DNA of 64,000 nucleotides from Climacteris rufus (GCA_013398175.1 VZRZ01004300.1:1-64000), one strand, 5' to 3'; numbered from the stretch's first letter, positions 23,601-38,200 are shown. The notes: generated by a model not told the origin, from the letters alone. Numbers and translations: made by a program.

Positions 23601-26600
23601 TTCTGCTTCCAAAACCCTGAGCTCACTACCCCACAACCACCTGAGGCTAGCCTAAAAGCTGAAGAGAAAACAATACTGCTCTAAAGTAAACCAAAGTAAC
23701 CAAGCCAAAGTAACTGGCAGCCCTAAACATTAGCAGAAGAGTAAGAAACTTTGTACAATACTTTTAAATTTAACAATCTATTTCTTGGTCCATCCTTTGA
23801 TGACTTCAGCAATGGTGAAAAAATCAGCATAACTAAAGACTTGCAAGAAGCCACATCAGATATGGCTGTGAAATATTCCTCATATCAACACACTTTGAGG
23901 TCCCTGCCCTTCCAGCTCTCACTGTTCACACCAGAAGTTGATGAGCCCACTCCTTTAGACAGATTTCCTGACGAATTTGTCTAGACAAAGACAGAACAGA
24001 AAGCATCTAGGATTGGAAGAGTTTTTGTTATTTTCTCTACAACAGTAGAAGTATTTTTTTTGTTTTGGATGGTTGCATTCTGCTGAGGACTTCTTCCCTT
24101 TGAAATGCCTTGGAAAAAAGCACACAGTACTCTCCAGCATTCCCCAAAAACTCCATGTCACTTTGGAGCTTGGCATTTAGCTGGCTCCAACTACCATTCG
24201 GATTTTACATTACTGCTCATTTAAACTCCATCTCAGTGCTGAAACTGTTCATCTCTCCTTCCCAAGTCTATGGAACTGTAACAGTTTCTACATTAACAGT
24301 CTCTGCTCCACTATTTCATCCAGGAGACCAAGGGTCAAAACATGGCCACATCCCTTTCCCAACATTAAATGCTATTACTCATTAGGCATGTTTACTCTGC
24401 CATTCACGTGAATGTCATGCAGAAGACTGAGGCTTAAATCAGGGTTGAGATGTTACATGTACAAGGAAAGGTAGAGCAAGAACTGAATAAAGCCCTAGCC
24501 CCTGGCATTAAGCATCAGAACAACCTATGTAGTGACACACCCGATGACTCCTCCAGCTTCAGGTACACCAGTACGACAAAAAGCAGCAGACGAAGATCTC
24601 AAGCACAATTTGTAAAAGAGGTTTGTGTAGGTATGTTCCTTTCCAAACCTTAAAATCGAAGGAAGGAAAAAGTGGACAAAGCTTTATCAAGGAGACAGTC
24701 AATGAAAGCAAAAACACTAAACAAGCAAAACACAGAGCTAACAACACTGAGCAGGCACAACTGTAGCTCTTCTCAGACCTTCTGCCAACATGGCATGAAT
24801 GCAAAGATTAGTTAGAAAAATCATTTTGGAATAAAAAAACTGAAGCAAGCAAGAGAGCTTCAGTGGAAGAGAGGTTCTGCCATGCGATGTTCAGTGACAT
24901 CTAACATGAAGTGAATGAAGTGAGAAGACACAAGCAATTCCAACTGCATCATGTGAGTATGGAGTAGCTCTAGAGGCTGATGCTACAATGCAAAGCCAGA
25001 AACCCTGGCAACATCAAATTCATGATAAAAGCATTTGGCTCCCTTGAAAACTAATCCCTCCAGCAGCTGACAGAGTGCTAACAACAGAACTGGCACTGGG
25101 GAAGCTACAGGGCTCCTTAGCAACCTCTAAGGAGCTCACCGGAAGACAGAACTAAAAACCCTGAATGTGAAGAAAGGAGTAAGCAAGATGGCCCACTTGA
25201 GCCAGTTTACAAACTAACACTTTCCTAGTCTATTAGCACTGTAAGATTTTTATGGGTTATCCATCTTCCCTTCACTCTCTTGCTTTTCCAAATACAAAGG
25301 TGCCACAATAAGTGAGACCCAAAGTCTCTCTCGCTTTCGGTCAGTCTGTAAACTATTAACTTCACTAAAATTCTGACCTTTTGTACTTGTTACACTCTGC
25401 TTTCAAGTCACAAAAATACAGTGAACCAAATTTTTCCCTTACATGAAACTCATCAACTTTGCTCATACTGTTCCTTCCTTTTCAGAGAACAAGTGGAAAT
25501 CAATGAAGGATGCTTAAGGTCTTGTCTTTTATAATTTCAGATGCCAGGGAATTGAATAATTTTATTGTGTCTTTTGCACAGTGCATGCCTTCCTGTTCAA
25601 CATAAGAAGTTCCACTTCTCATTTAGAAGAAGAATATGTCATGAGCCAAAATCATGTATCAACACAGAGACACCTGTGGTTCCCACACTTCAAACACTCA
25701 CTAATAGCAAACAGATAGAATATAACAGGATTTTTTCATGCTTGTGAAGGAAAAGACAAAGTTACTACTGCTTGGAGATTCTGCTAATGCCCATTTAAGT
25801 GGATCAGCTCTCTTTGCAAGTAATCAATCAGTCAGGTTGAAGTTGGAGAAGTTATTAAGACAGTGGTCTAGCATCCAGGTATTAACCTCCCTCTATGAAA
25901 AAGATCAGCTTTAGTTGTTTCATCTGAGATGAATCTCAGTGGAATATGTATTACATGCTTTGCTATTGAAGAAAATACAACAATGGGGTGGCTGACAACC
26001 TGGGAAATAAAACAGCACATCTGGAGAGGCAGTAAAGCATTTCTCTGAGACATTTATTTGGGGAAAGAAATAACACATTCAAGACTTAGAACCCAAATTG
26101 CTAATAATTAAATGCTATCTACACTGCAGAACTGAAGGTTTGTAACTTCATGTAATTATTTACTGTGTGCATTTAGAAAATGTTCACTGTTCTGCAATCC
26201 TTTCAAATGTATTTAGAATTTAAACAATCACTCTTGCCTTATGCCCTAAAGAGTGCTGTAAATCATCCACGTCAACCCTTGAGGAAATATCCTTGGCACA
26301 GCAGTCCTCCCCAGCAAGCAGTGGGTGAGGAAGGCTGGCAACTTCACCACGTTCATGGGAGATTCTGGCCTGCTGGCAAGATGCACGGCAAAAGTGGGAC
26401 ATACCTGTGTTCTGCAACTTCTAGCTCCCATAATGGCCTGCAGAGGCTCCTGCCAGCAGCAGCCGAACGCAGCCTCTGAAGCTATGCCAGGTGTCAGCCA
26501 ATCTCCAGGCAACCGCAGGATGACACAATTAACTGCACTTAACCTCTGCCCCATCTGCACATCAGTAAGAATCAAAAGGATGATTTACCAGACCCCACTC

Positions 26601-28965
26601 TCCCCCACCCACAGTCCCTGCCCTAAAGAGTGTACTATCTGGCTTCTTTTCTACTGAGGAAAGAGCCAGACCGTTTTACAGGTAACTGTGGTATCGTATA
26701 TTCAAACACCAAAATACAAATAACTCCTATTTGCTGAACAGAACTAACAATACAGCATCTTGAAAGCAATAAAATCCTTTCTGAAGGACTTTCTTAGACT
26801 AATTCATTTTATTCTCCCAGAATAGTAGTCCCAGAAAAAAAAAAAAGAAACTTCCCCAAGGACTAAAGCAATCAGTTGCACGTGTCTTTTCATGTATTTA
26901 TAAAAGATCTTGCAGATGCTCTGCTACTGACTTTAAGCATAGCTTTGCAGTCTCCGGAATGCAAATCAGCTGCAGAGGCATGTCCTCAAGACATCCGGAT
27001 CACATGCAAATGTAAATCGTGACATTTACTAGAACACTCTTCAGGAGAGAATCACTCTCAGTCCACAACGCATAAACAAGAGAACACCTATTCTGCCTTT
27101 AAGTACAGCAGATCATTCAGTGGTGAAAAAAACCAAATCCAACGAAACGATTAGAGTACAATTATTAACATGTGCACACTAAGTTTACACAGCAGATTAG
27201 TAAAATGGCTTTACAGACAGAGAATTCTATTCTTATCACGGTTTTTCTCATAAAGGAATTTCAGACATTCACATTGCTGCATATGACAATTTTCATCAAA
27301 TCGTAAAATTAAATTGCAATAGTTTTAGAGAAGAAAAAAAAGAACCTATGAAACACGCAAATGGTACCCTCAAAATGAACAGTAATACTTCTTCAGGCAG
27401 AACGCACTGAAAGAGCAGGCACCTCTCAAGAAAAGAGAGTAAAATGTCATCTTTGTGCTCCAAAGTTCATTACCCATTAAAATTGCTTGAGATGCTGGAG
27501 ATGCAGATCTAGGATGTCTGTGATGAACTGAAAAGTGCCACTGGTCTACTGACAGACACGCTGCAACGCCAAAGCAAAGGAGGCAAGGGTGAAGGTAGAG
27601 ACGGCAAACTGGAGCAAATACTTAGTGAAAGAAAGGACAGAGTTTGGGCCTGACTTTTTGAAAAGCAAGCACAAAGAGTCAGTTACGACCCTATATACTT
27701 TTCCTCAGGTAAAAAAGAGGGAAACAAGGAGTTTGAACTCTCCTTTTTCTATCTCTGTCCAATTCTCTGGTGCCACCAGGCACCAGAGAGGTGCCACTGT
27801 CGAGCTTTTGATGCCTCAGGTGTACTTGCCTCACAGGAGGAATGGAAGCAATCAAACTGATGTTCAGACCTTTCATCAAAATTCTCACTTTGGTCCTGCT
27901 CTTCTGCTGTGAGGAAAACTCTGCTTAAATGTAACCCTCTTCAACTTTTCTCGTCACTTGCCTGCAAGAAAAGGCTGAACTCAGCTCACTGCAACCTGAA
28001 TAACAAAAGTGAGGGCTGCTTTTTGATTTCTCAGCAGTATACCTGAACCATTTCACTTTAAAACCAGAAGAAGAACTGACTTTTCAGAAGCTGCTTTTGA
28101 TAACCTGGAACTGAAACTGGTCAAAACGAACTCAGTTCAGTTTCAGTGTTGTTCAGTATCACAAAGCAGCACTGAGAAGTGAAGCTCTTTCATTTTTTTC
28201 TTGGTCTGTCTCTGGAGAACTGTGAATCAGTAACTCTCCTTTTAGGGTTGCAGTTTTTACCCAAGCATTTGCTGCTACTGCGTGAATAGAAAAATTGCTT
28301 GCATAAAGGCTGTAAGAACCAGGCTCTTTATTCTGGTGTATCCTGTACATCATACCATGTGATAATTGGCTGCTCTAAGACTCTATTTTCATGGAAAATT
28401 CAGATCTGAAGTAAGAGAGTGCTTCACATGTACTGTACAACTACACTTCGTCTTGGATGCCAGAATTGAAGGAAATACTCTCCCAGTGCTAATGGCACAA
28501 TAAAGTGTTTTTCTCCTTACGCAAGAAAGCAGGAAAACTATATGCTATTCCTCATTTAGGAAAGACTCACGTTTACAGAATCTGTATGCTTTTAGTGCTT
28601 TTGAAAAGAAATTTAATGTTGCTGTAATATTACTAAGAACTCCTCAGGGGAGGAAAAAGGCTCAGCCTCGACAAAACTTTTCTAGGCAGACAGAAATTAT
28701 GTATGTTCCAGGCAGTCCCCATTCTTCCACTTTGAAAAAAACCCACCACGACACACAAAAAAATTACAAATCTTTCTCGGCTGAAAGTGACTGCACAAAG
28801 CTCTCGAGCCCCGCCTCACGCCCCCAGTCATCCCGTCAGCGATCCTGGAAAACTCTCATACTGACAGAACTGCTCTGCCAACCCCAGTTTCTGTGTAGAC
28901 TCCCCGCGTTGCTACACGGCTACAAAAGGCGTAATTCTTCCTCCCCGCTCACCCCCTCAGCGCTC

Positions 28966-28966
<1 letters not shown>

Positions 28967-29005
<39 letters not shown>
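28967..29005. repeat. (CAG)13 / (CTG)13 microsatellite
   Basis: Thirteen uninterrupted CAG triplets on the plus strand inside the CpG island. If the candidate donor at 29199 is used, the tract lies just inside the first intron of the short transcript as CTG. It is not part of the main TNS3 coding exons. Confidence 0.98.
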
Positions 29006-29006
<1 letters not shown>

Positions 29007-29199
29007 CCGCAGGCCCCGCGGGCGCGACGGCCCCGGTCCGAGGCGGGCTGGCTTTGCCGAAGCCCCGCCGCCCCCCGCTCACCTTCCGCCGCCGCCGCTG
29101 CGCCCTGCGCCACCAGCCCAACACCAGCCCGACCCACAAAACGAGTTTTCAGGCCCAGGAAAACGCAGAGAACAGGAGCGCAGAGAAGCACGAACCCAC

Positions 29200-29212
29200 C
29201 TATGGAAGCCAT
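29200..29212 (-). CDS. TNS3: Candidate alternative first coding exon (MASI)
   Basis: Minus-strand ATG at 29212-29210 in a good Kozak context (G at -3, G at +4), reading ATG GCT TCC ATA G and then GTGGGT as a possible donor. It leaves one base, and exon 5 (17684-17513) needs exactly one base, giving MASI-ESRSYTEA. That would produce a protein starting 12 residues before the NLPMVMSDS segment and holding the linker, SH2 and PTB. GTGGGT is an acceptable but not ideal donor. An out-of-frame ATG lies upstream at 29273. This is a prediction from splice phase and CpG context only. Confidence 0.3.
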
Positions 29213-32200
29213 CGCGGCAGCAGCTCTCCCGCGGGGCTGTGCGCAGTCCTCCTTGGCTCCCGCCGTGCCGCATGCTGCCCGTGGCTCACCGAATGGAGCC
29301 AGCCGGGCGCGCCGCCCCGCCACGCAGAGGCTTGGGAAAAGCTACTTCCCGCATTTGCCAGCACCCTCCGCTCTCCCCCGCGTTACAACTTCACCGCTAA
29401 GTGCGTTCCAGTGTCTGCAGCCAGAGAAGCGCAGGCTCCCGCTCTCAGTACAGCCGCCCAGATGAAAGCAGCCAGAGTTCACTTCATCCAGGCGGAAAGT
29501 AATTCCGCGATTGTTGTTAGGCTGGGCTTTCCGCTCGCTTTTCAGCTGCACTGCCCGTTCAGTGCGTGCCTGCTGTGCCGACTCCACCTCCTCCGGGTTT
29601 GGCTGGTCCCCCCGGCTGCCCCGCCCGGCTCCCGCCGCCTCTCCCCGCGCAGCCGCTGCCGGCGGGGCCCGGGTTCCGCGCAGCGCCGGGGGGAACGGGG
29701 CCGCGGGGCTGGGTGTGCGGGAAGGCGCTGTGTGTGTTGGTGGTTGGTCGGTTTTGTGGGGGAATTGAGTGTTACGGGGGTTTTTTTGTTGTTGTTCTTC
29801 CCCCAGCACTTCATTTGACCTGACCTATTTGTTTCTTTCATAGAGACGGAGCCGAGAACTGACAGATTAGTGGTGCTTTTCAATGTGGACCAAAGCCCAG
29901 CTACTCTATTATGCCAAACTGGCGCAACACTCTCGGATAAATTTAGCATCCAGAGCTCTGACTAAAGTTTGACTCGCTTCTCAAGATCCCAAAACACGTG
30001 TAACCTTACTGTGTTGCATTCAACATCGGCCTAGCATTCTTCTGAGTAGGTTTTATTTACAGGTCAGGAAGACGAGTGGAAACACTGCAGCTCAACAATG
30101 AGCAGCACATTTCCTCTTCAGATTGTTTCTCAGTGCCCCAGAACACCGGATTTTCTGAAAGGATGACTGCAGGAAATTACTAGATACAGACAGAAACAAA
30201 TATGACCATTTAAAACTTTCCCGTAATGAATTACTCTATTGCTTTCACATTTCTACCAGCACCATATTTTGAATTTGTGTACTAAACCCTTTTGATAATT
30301 TTAAAATATACAGGCTGGCCTGGTTATAGAGATGAGTACTGGTAAACTAACTAGAATTTTGCTTTCTTCCACAGACCATAATGTAAATCAAACTATTCCT
30401 TTATAAGAATATTCATTCCTTCCACTGTTTTTCTTCATACCAGATGCTCCTCTTAAACATATTTCATAATGTTTCATTTCTCACTAAGGAGACACAAATA
30501 GCAAAGGTTAGTTGTGATATACACCATATTATCAGGTAAAAAAAAGGAAAATCCTTGCCACAGGGTGAGAAGAGGTTATTAATGCAGTAGCAAAGAACTT
30601 ACATCAGTTGCTTTGATTAATTGATTATACAACTACACCTTGTTTTGGATTCTTCCTGGCAGAGCCAGATGCAGTCAAACACAATCTTCACACTCCTATA
30701 AACAATAATGATTAGAGAAAATTGTTCTCCATAGAAAGCATCCCTGGCTCTGCATAAATACCACTGTAATCACAGGACCTTTGGATATCTCATTTCTTTC
30801 CTGATTTTCAAGTCTTGGAAACTTTGCTTGTTTGGCTATTTACACTTGCTGAAGTAGAAGAGAACAAGAATAGTAACTTTTAACAAAGAAGATAACAGTG
30901 GTCTGAGATACCATACGAAGAAGGCTGCGTTAAGTAAGAAACTTATTTTCCAAAGCGAAGTAGGAATGCAATGCAAGCAGAAATCATGTAATTAAAACTA
31001 TTGATACACTCGAATTTTTCAGCATTTATCAAATTCTCCCTTTCTTAAGATTTTTTTTCATGGATCCTTCTAATAGAATCAGACTTGAATATACTTAGGG
31101 GGCTGTTCATCAAGAAGATACATCTGACATGGACACTTAATGACAAACAAAAGGGTGCATGACAGAAGCTCTTAGGTTTTGCTTGTCCTTCTGTCACAAA
31201 TTCAAAGTTTCAACCAGATCAGATGAGCTCCAAGGAAGAAAAAAATTATCTGAAACTCTGAAGCCAGAAGATATAAAAGGCAAGGCTGATTGTACACAAT
31301 AGAAGAGTTAGGAAGGGAAAGAAGGGCAATTTTGGATGTCTCAGGTGAGGAACTGTTTGGGTTAGGTCAGCACAGTGTGCAAGATAATGCCATCTCAAAA
31401 GGAGTCTGTTGTTTGGCAAGGAGAATTGGTTTCATGGCTTTTCCAGGCACAGCACAGGGATAAGGATCAGGTTTTTCAATCTCTGCCAGATGGTAGTATT
31501 TACTCACACAGCAAGACCTGTGTACATTTCTCCTAGATAAAGTACACAAGATTCCCAGTTTGATCAGACCCGTTATGCTGCAAGATCTATGCAAAATAGC
31601 TTAAAATGTCAGGCTTGAATTGTAACATGCACCTTTCTCTAACAAGAAGCCCTGCACAAAGTGGCCATGCTGTGTCCTTCATACAAATTCAGCAAACTCC
31701 ACAATTTGTGAAGGAATGTCATGCATTTCCCTGCTACTACGATGATAGACACAACGTGGGAGTCAATGTCAAGTGATTGCACATTTCACATTTTGTATAC
31801 AAGATGCCTGAATATAAATGGCTTTGTGAAATAACATGCCTAACTGAGGCGTAGATAAACACAGATTAATTTCGTTTTCTCCTCCTCTGCAAGAGGGAAT
31901 AAACATGAAGAGAATTAACATAGGGGAGAGCAGCATCTTAAAAAAAGATAGAGTAATATGACCTTTAAACATTTAAGTGGAACTGAATGTGTATTTCCTC
32001 CCTGTCCCCACTCAACACTGAAAGGTCTGTAATTCTGAAACTGCAGAAAATCTTTAACTTGTCAATGCAGTAGACAGACCTTCCCAGACACTCAAACATG
32101 GGATCATTTTAAAACTGTAATTTTTTGAAAAAAGTGTGCTCACAACTGTACTTCGATTTTTGGAGCTTTCTTCTTCAGCTTTCTCTCAGACTACATGGAT

Positions 32201-35200
32201 TACTCTGGCACATCCCAGTCATGGAGTGCCACATCATATAGTAGGAGGCCTCACCCTGGAAAACTTGAAAAAGTTTCATAGAATCATAGCAATAGCAAGC
32301 TGTTCCCATGGTTTTTTGTTAATTTAACCTTTTCCATTCAAAGTGACTAGTGACATCTCAAAAATGCATGCTATGTGCTGCAAACAAGCAACATCAGGTA
32401 TGTGTGAAAACAAACACATCTGCCAGGCTGCCTGCTCATCCAGGCCTGTATTTCTATTAAATTGTTCTCAAGTTTCTGTCAATGGCTTATTGTTTGCATC
32501 TTCAAAAGAAACGAAAATTAGTGGTGGACTTCTCAGCTACAGATTCTTCTGGTTTTTTACATATATGTAAGATATTATTCATCTGTATTTCAATGAATAC
32601 ATGCAAAGATTGTTATTTATCAAATGACTGATTTATGTGGGGAAATGCATGACCTTTTCCCACAGAAAGGGAAAAAAGAGAAGCCAAACTCTCTAAACCA
32701 GAGTGCTATAAAAACCTCTCAAGTAATCAATTTTTCAGTGGTTCTTAGCAAGAAAAAATAAAGGGAAAAAAAATAACAACCAAGCCACCACCACTCACTA
32801 GGGTATTACCAGGGTGTATTTCAAATTTAACTGAAGAGGCACATATGCTTTGAGACTGTGATCAAGTTACAACACTGAAGTATTATATAAACATATTTTC
32901 CCATGTAATATTTGATTATGTAAACTATTTTTTTTTGTATTTATAACATCAGAATTATACAGCTTATTTTATTGCCTGAATTTTAGAATTTTTGAGCTCT
33001 TACAGATACCAGTGAACATAACAAAAAACTGTTCCGCACCCTTGGAAGTGCCATCATCTTCTCAGCTAATAGGGGCTTATTGCAAGTACAGTCAGTTGTC
33101 TTGGATGGCAAGTATAAAAAAAACCCCACAAAAATAAATAAATATCAGACAATGCTACTGCTTTCTCTCAAGAGAAAATGCCTTTGGACTAGAGCTACAG
33201 GAAGGATGTAAGCTGCAGGCTGCACAATTAAACTTTCAGATGTATTGGTTTCTAATGCAACAAGAAATAGCATGCATCTTATGCAAACTTCTTCAGGTTT
33301 TTCTCAGTCACTAACTGCTTTTGAAATAAGGCAGTTGTTTCATTTCCAGTTCACAGTGGTATGAAAAAATTAGTGAAGGCTGGATTAAAGTGCAGTGCCC
33401 CAAAAGAGGGATGTGCTTAGAGGGTGGGTTCTAGAAGAAGAACCTATCAGCAGTTGCTTGATTTAATGGTACTAGTGTGGGATCAAGGAGCAGTCAGACT
33501 TGTTGAGGTACCATTGATGAAAAACCTCTAACATGCAAGAGGCTTTAAAGATGTCTGAAGCTAGAAACCTTATTGCATGTGAATTCCTGTAGGACAACTT
33601 CTTTTGTCACAAGATCTGCCATTCCTTTAACACAGTTCAACATTTGAATTCAGGGCAAAATGGGTGGATGAGAGAGTGGAGAGCCTGTTTCTACATTTAG
33701 GGTCCCCATCACTTCAGATGTGAGAAAACTTTCACTGTGAGAAAACTTAATTCACATTTGCTGTTTTAGGCAGAAGACTCCATATAACTTTCCAGAAGTG
33801 TCTTGGTTCAAATGGATGATGAAGACAGTGCCAACAGGCCTCTGAGAGGGCCATTTTTGGGGGGACACTCTCAGTTCTCTGATTTACTTATCAATCAACA
33901 ATTTGCCCACGTGGAATGAAAAGTCATGCATTAAAACCAAAAAAAAGCAATGTAAATACTTGCACAGAAAATGGAACATGCAGTATAAAATAAAGGCTTT
34001 CCAAATCAGTATCTGATTCTTTCTTCAAAGCAGTTTTAACAGGGCAGGATATGGTTTAAGGCCCATTCTGACCTGTGATCACAGTGTTTCTGTTCAGATG
34101 AAAATCCTGCTATAAAAGTGAGGGGGGTAGGAAGAGAAGACAGTGAATCATTTCACAACATCTCTTCAATGTAATGTCTGAAGAACCTATCTTTTCCTTT
34201 TTTTTACCTTCAAATTCTGCAGCATTATAGAGAAGCTGCACATGGAATTATGTACATGTGCACTAGATTATGCATTCTGCTAGCACAGTATTTTCCATGA
34301 CCATCTGTGGCACTGGAATTTTTCTCATGTTCAACATGATGTTCAACATGTATGTCACAGTGAACCCTTTGCACAAGTTTAGCTCATGGGGCTGTAAGAA
34401 CAATTCATCATGAAATATCTTTGTCTTGACATAAGCATCAGATGTAAAGAATTTTTGAGTCTGTGATCAGATACAGCATTGGCTACAAAAAAAATGTATT
34501 CAAGTTCCAGAATATTTTATCCATATTCTACAGAATCCAAAACCAATAGAAGACAGAGTATATTTTAGAGGATGAGCTTTCTCATGAAAATCCAGTAACA
34601 AAAGTGGCATATTTTGTCAGCTTTATCATATCAGCTAAAGAAAATACACATTTATATTGCCCCCCTGGTTTATCATCACATACTATCTGCCATGGACTTG
34701 ACATGCCCTAGCTTTTTATATTCAGTTCTGTATAATTGTATTCCTTTCTCCTCTGAATCAATGACATATTAGAATGTTTACTGAGTGGCTAAAATATGTA
34801 CAGATGCTTATGTAGAAATACATAATATAACTGTAAACAAAACCTGTCCATATCTAGCTAGTTGAATGGATTAAGCTCTAAATCATTTCATCTCTAAGCC
34901 AGAGAATAAAGCTTTAGGAAGCTAAGTAGTCTAGACTGGGAGAGTACCTCCCATGAAAATCTTAGCCAAACTGAGTGAGGGGCAAAAATAGCTCAATTAA
35001 ACAGCTCAACCAAACAGCTCAGTTGTAGACACTTACACTGTAAGTATTTTGGTTAATACTGCTCAGTAAAGGCAGGCATATACTACAAGTATTTTAAGTT
35101 ATTTTCAGTTTCAAATTCATTCTTCTGTTACAAGATTTTTCCACCATTCAGTTTGATATAAACTAAATTAAACAGTTAAGTTTTTCAGCACGAGATGGAA

Positions 35201-38200
35201 TATGATTCCCTTTGCTGTGAATTCAAACTACCACAGTGAAATCACTGATAATAAGCATTGCTTATTTCTCCACAGGCCAAACAAATACATTTCCATGATT
35301 GTATTTGAAAGATCTGTTAAGAACTGTATTATAAGCAGTGGCACAAAGGGAAGGAGATCTGTGACAATGAAAACTTGAAAATACATCAAGTCATCTCCAA
35401 ACTTCATGCAATAAATCTTTGTATAAAGGTTAGTTTTACCAAGCTGAATGCCTCAATGAAAGTAACCCAGAGATGAAAAAATGTGACACAGATCACAGTA
35501 CATTATATTGACTTCAGGGCTTACAACAGCCAAGAACTGGTCTCTGAACATTTATCATTATGCTTTCCAGCATTTCACATGCTCTTTCTGGAATAACTCA
35601 TTAAGTTCATGCTGGTAGAATCCCAACAGGAGATCCAAGTCTTTTCCTGCTTGCTCCTGAAGCCTATGGAGGCTTCTCACAAACTAGTAAACGGAGTATT
35701 TTATAATAATTAAGAAACATTAGCTGTTTCATTATAAAAATATTGTGTAGATGAGCACTGTATTCAGCCATGAGATAAACATGTTGTGGGCAATTGCAGG
35801 ATGATGAAAAATGTAACAGAAATCCGGTATACCTGCTTTGCAATAAGAAAGGCAGGTATAAATCAGTATTATATGAAAGCTTTTCACACGGTGAAGGAAG
35901 TTTTTGCCCATCATAAACAGAGAATTTTTCCCTTTCACAAATTAGTTTCACTTTTATTCCCAATGCTACTGACCCTCCTGACACACATAAAATATTTTCA
36001 GTTTAGAATGCTGACATTTTTTAATCAAAAAATTAAGCAGTATGTATCATTTCCCTTGCAAGTCAGTGACTGGAGGAAATTACAGTCCTGGAATAACAGT
36101 ATGAAACCACGACATTGTAAAATTCTAATCAGTAATAGAATTAAGCAATAATGAGGATATCTGTTAGATTGTGGTTTTTCCTTCCAATAGATTTATTAAA
36201 CATACATCACTCCACTGGATGATGTAAATGAGTAAGTCTATGTCAGTAAGCAGGGGGAATTTAGGGCTACAATGACTCTGTCAGATAAAAACAGAGTCTG
36301 TATGAGATAAATTGTGGAAATCTTCCAGTGTATAGTCTTGAAGAGCTCCACAACGGCATGAGGAGAAAAGATGCTCTTTTAAAAATTTTTAGAAGAGATG
36401 CAGCTCATACACAAGCTTTACCCAAGTACACATACACAAGCACCTAGGCTAAGGTCCATGGAAGAGGTGAAAAGGCAAGGCCTTACACATGCTTGAAGGC
36501 TCAGAGATTCCTGATACCAGCAGCAATGCTTCCATTCCATCATGTGCACTGCTTGAACTACACAAGTCTACTTAGGCCGATCGGAAAAGATGAAAAACGA
36601 GGCATCATATCTTCTCTTGGTCAGTACATCGATAAAGGATTACAGACAATCTGCCCTTGTTCCACAGATTCTGTTTCAAGACAGTGCCTGTTTGTGAGTG
36701 CAGACCTTCTGCAAAGTTCTGTCAGTGCTTTGACCAGGGCTGAAGGGGCAGCTCTTCACATCCAGCCTGAGGGGTGGAGTGGCAGGGCAGCTAGCCAGGG
36801 TTCAGTCCGCTGGCAAAGAGCTTGCTAAGCTTTTATTTGTTACTTCTCTATACAAAGAGACTTTAATTAGCTGTGTACTGCCTGAGACAAAAGAGCCTTT
36901 ATAAGCTTCAAAACGGCCTACAAATAGTGCTTCAGTTCCCTCTCTGATGTGTGGGACTCTCCCTCCCATGGGATATACTACAGCTATTGTGATATTCAAG
37001 AGAGCTGTATCTGGGTTCTATCTGGATCCCTACTTTTATGAGGGGTATTTATACAACGAGCCAATTTATAGACCACTAGACAATTTATAGACCACTTAGG
37101 TTTGTCTCAAGAAACAAGGTGTCTTTCAAAAGATAACTCAGAATAAATTCTGTGGGTACTGTATTATTTCCAAGCTACATAAAGTGAAGAAAAGGGCAAT
37201 GAAACCATGGCAGCAAGTGATCGCTGGAGTAGCAGTGCTGACACAAAATCGACTGCATGCACACAGACTGAGGAAGGTTAAACTTACACCTCTTTGATAA
37301 AGAACAAGGCTCTGAAGAGGAATCCTGCAAGCAGGACATCTCAAAAGTACAGGGGTAAAGCATAACTAATGTAAGGGAGACAGACATGTAACACTACTGG
37401 ACTGGCTTTCCCTAGCAAAGTGTTTTTACCTGTAAAGAAAATTAAGATCTCTAGGGATAACAGAGCTCCATTTTATAAGGCTTTATTAAAGACAGTGTCC
37501 TTCAGTAAACAGTTTCAGAACCAGATGCATTCAAGATACAAGATACACTGTTTACAAGAAGAACCTAGAGATAATTTTATAATTTTTTATACATAAGGAC
37601 TGGATGTCATTGCAATTCTTGATTATAGGATCAAAAAAACCTATATATTGCTCTTTTAAAATGTACACTTTTGTACTTTTCTAAAAGCACTAAAGAATCC
37701 CTTGATATGATAAGTGTTAACTACACTGAACACTATTCTCCACAAGGGAGGAAATAGAAGATTAATATATCTAGGTAATTGGTAACCAAGTTACAGCATC
37801 CTCACTGGTAACTTGGAAAGCAGATAAACAGCAAAGCTGAGATGCAGAACAAAGCAATTTTTAATTCAAGGGTGATCTGAACTGAGACTAAAGTGGCAAT
37901 ATCTTAATGGCAGAAATCAAGGCTCCAGAGTCCATGATTCAAAAGGCCTCAATCTGTTGGGAATTTCTGAAGAAGTCAGTATGTTTCCTGACTTTTACCA
38001 AAATAAAGAGCATGTAAGCATTCAAAAGAAGAGCAAGGCTGCAAGGGAGAGTACTAAAAACTGAGGCTGTTAAGAACTGTTGCAAAGTACACACTGTTAG
38101 TCACCTTTGTTGCATGTGCATTAAAGCAGTCTCAACAACAGGAACTGCTGCTTCTGTTCCCTTCAGATTCTTGGCCTCTTCAACACAGAAAACACAACAC

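Larger units (their letters stand above)
28790..29760. promoter_or_regulatory. Intronic CpG island, candidate internal TNS3 promoter
   Basis: About 1 kb of CpG-dense sequence stands out sharply from the AT-rich 22-kb intron between exons 4 and 5. It contains a GC box (CCCCGCCC at 29619-29626), many CGCG-type motifs, no TATA box that I can place, and a CAG run. On the minus strand an ATG in strong context is followed 12 bases later by a splice donor in the same phase as the acceptor of exon 5. Known precedent: the tensin family includes a short SH2-PTB protein (TNS4/cten). The inference is an alternative first exon for a C-terminal tensin-3 isoform. It could instead drive a non-coding RNA on the plus strand. 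Confidence 0.6.

Noticed and set aside
28949..29323. Minus-strand open frame with a poly-leucine run
   Set aside because: The leucine run is the CTG strand of the (CAG)13 repeat, and the first codon of the longest version is GTG. Only the first few codons after the ATG at 29212 are considered, as a candidate exon.
28699..29400. Long plus-strand open frame (233 codons) through the CpG island with a poly-alanine run
   Set aside because: GC-rich sequence with a CAG repeat gives long open frames by chance. No recognisable domain, and no splice or conservation support.
33797..33920. Possible LTR start (TGTCTTGGTTCAAATGG)
   Set aside because: Only the first bases resemble a known avian LTR head; no matching end or target duplication was found.
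35786..36151. Plus-strand 121-codon open frame
   Set aside because: Inside an AT-rich intron, no domain, no splice context; expected by chance over 64 kb.
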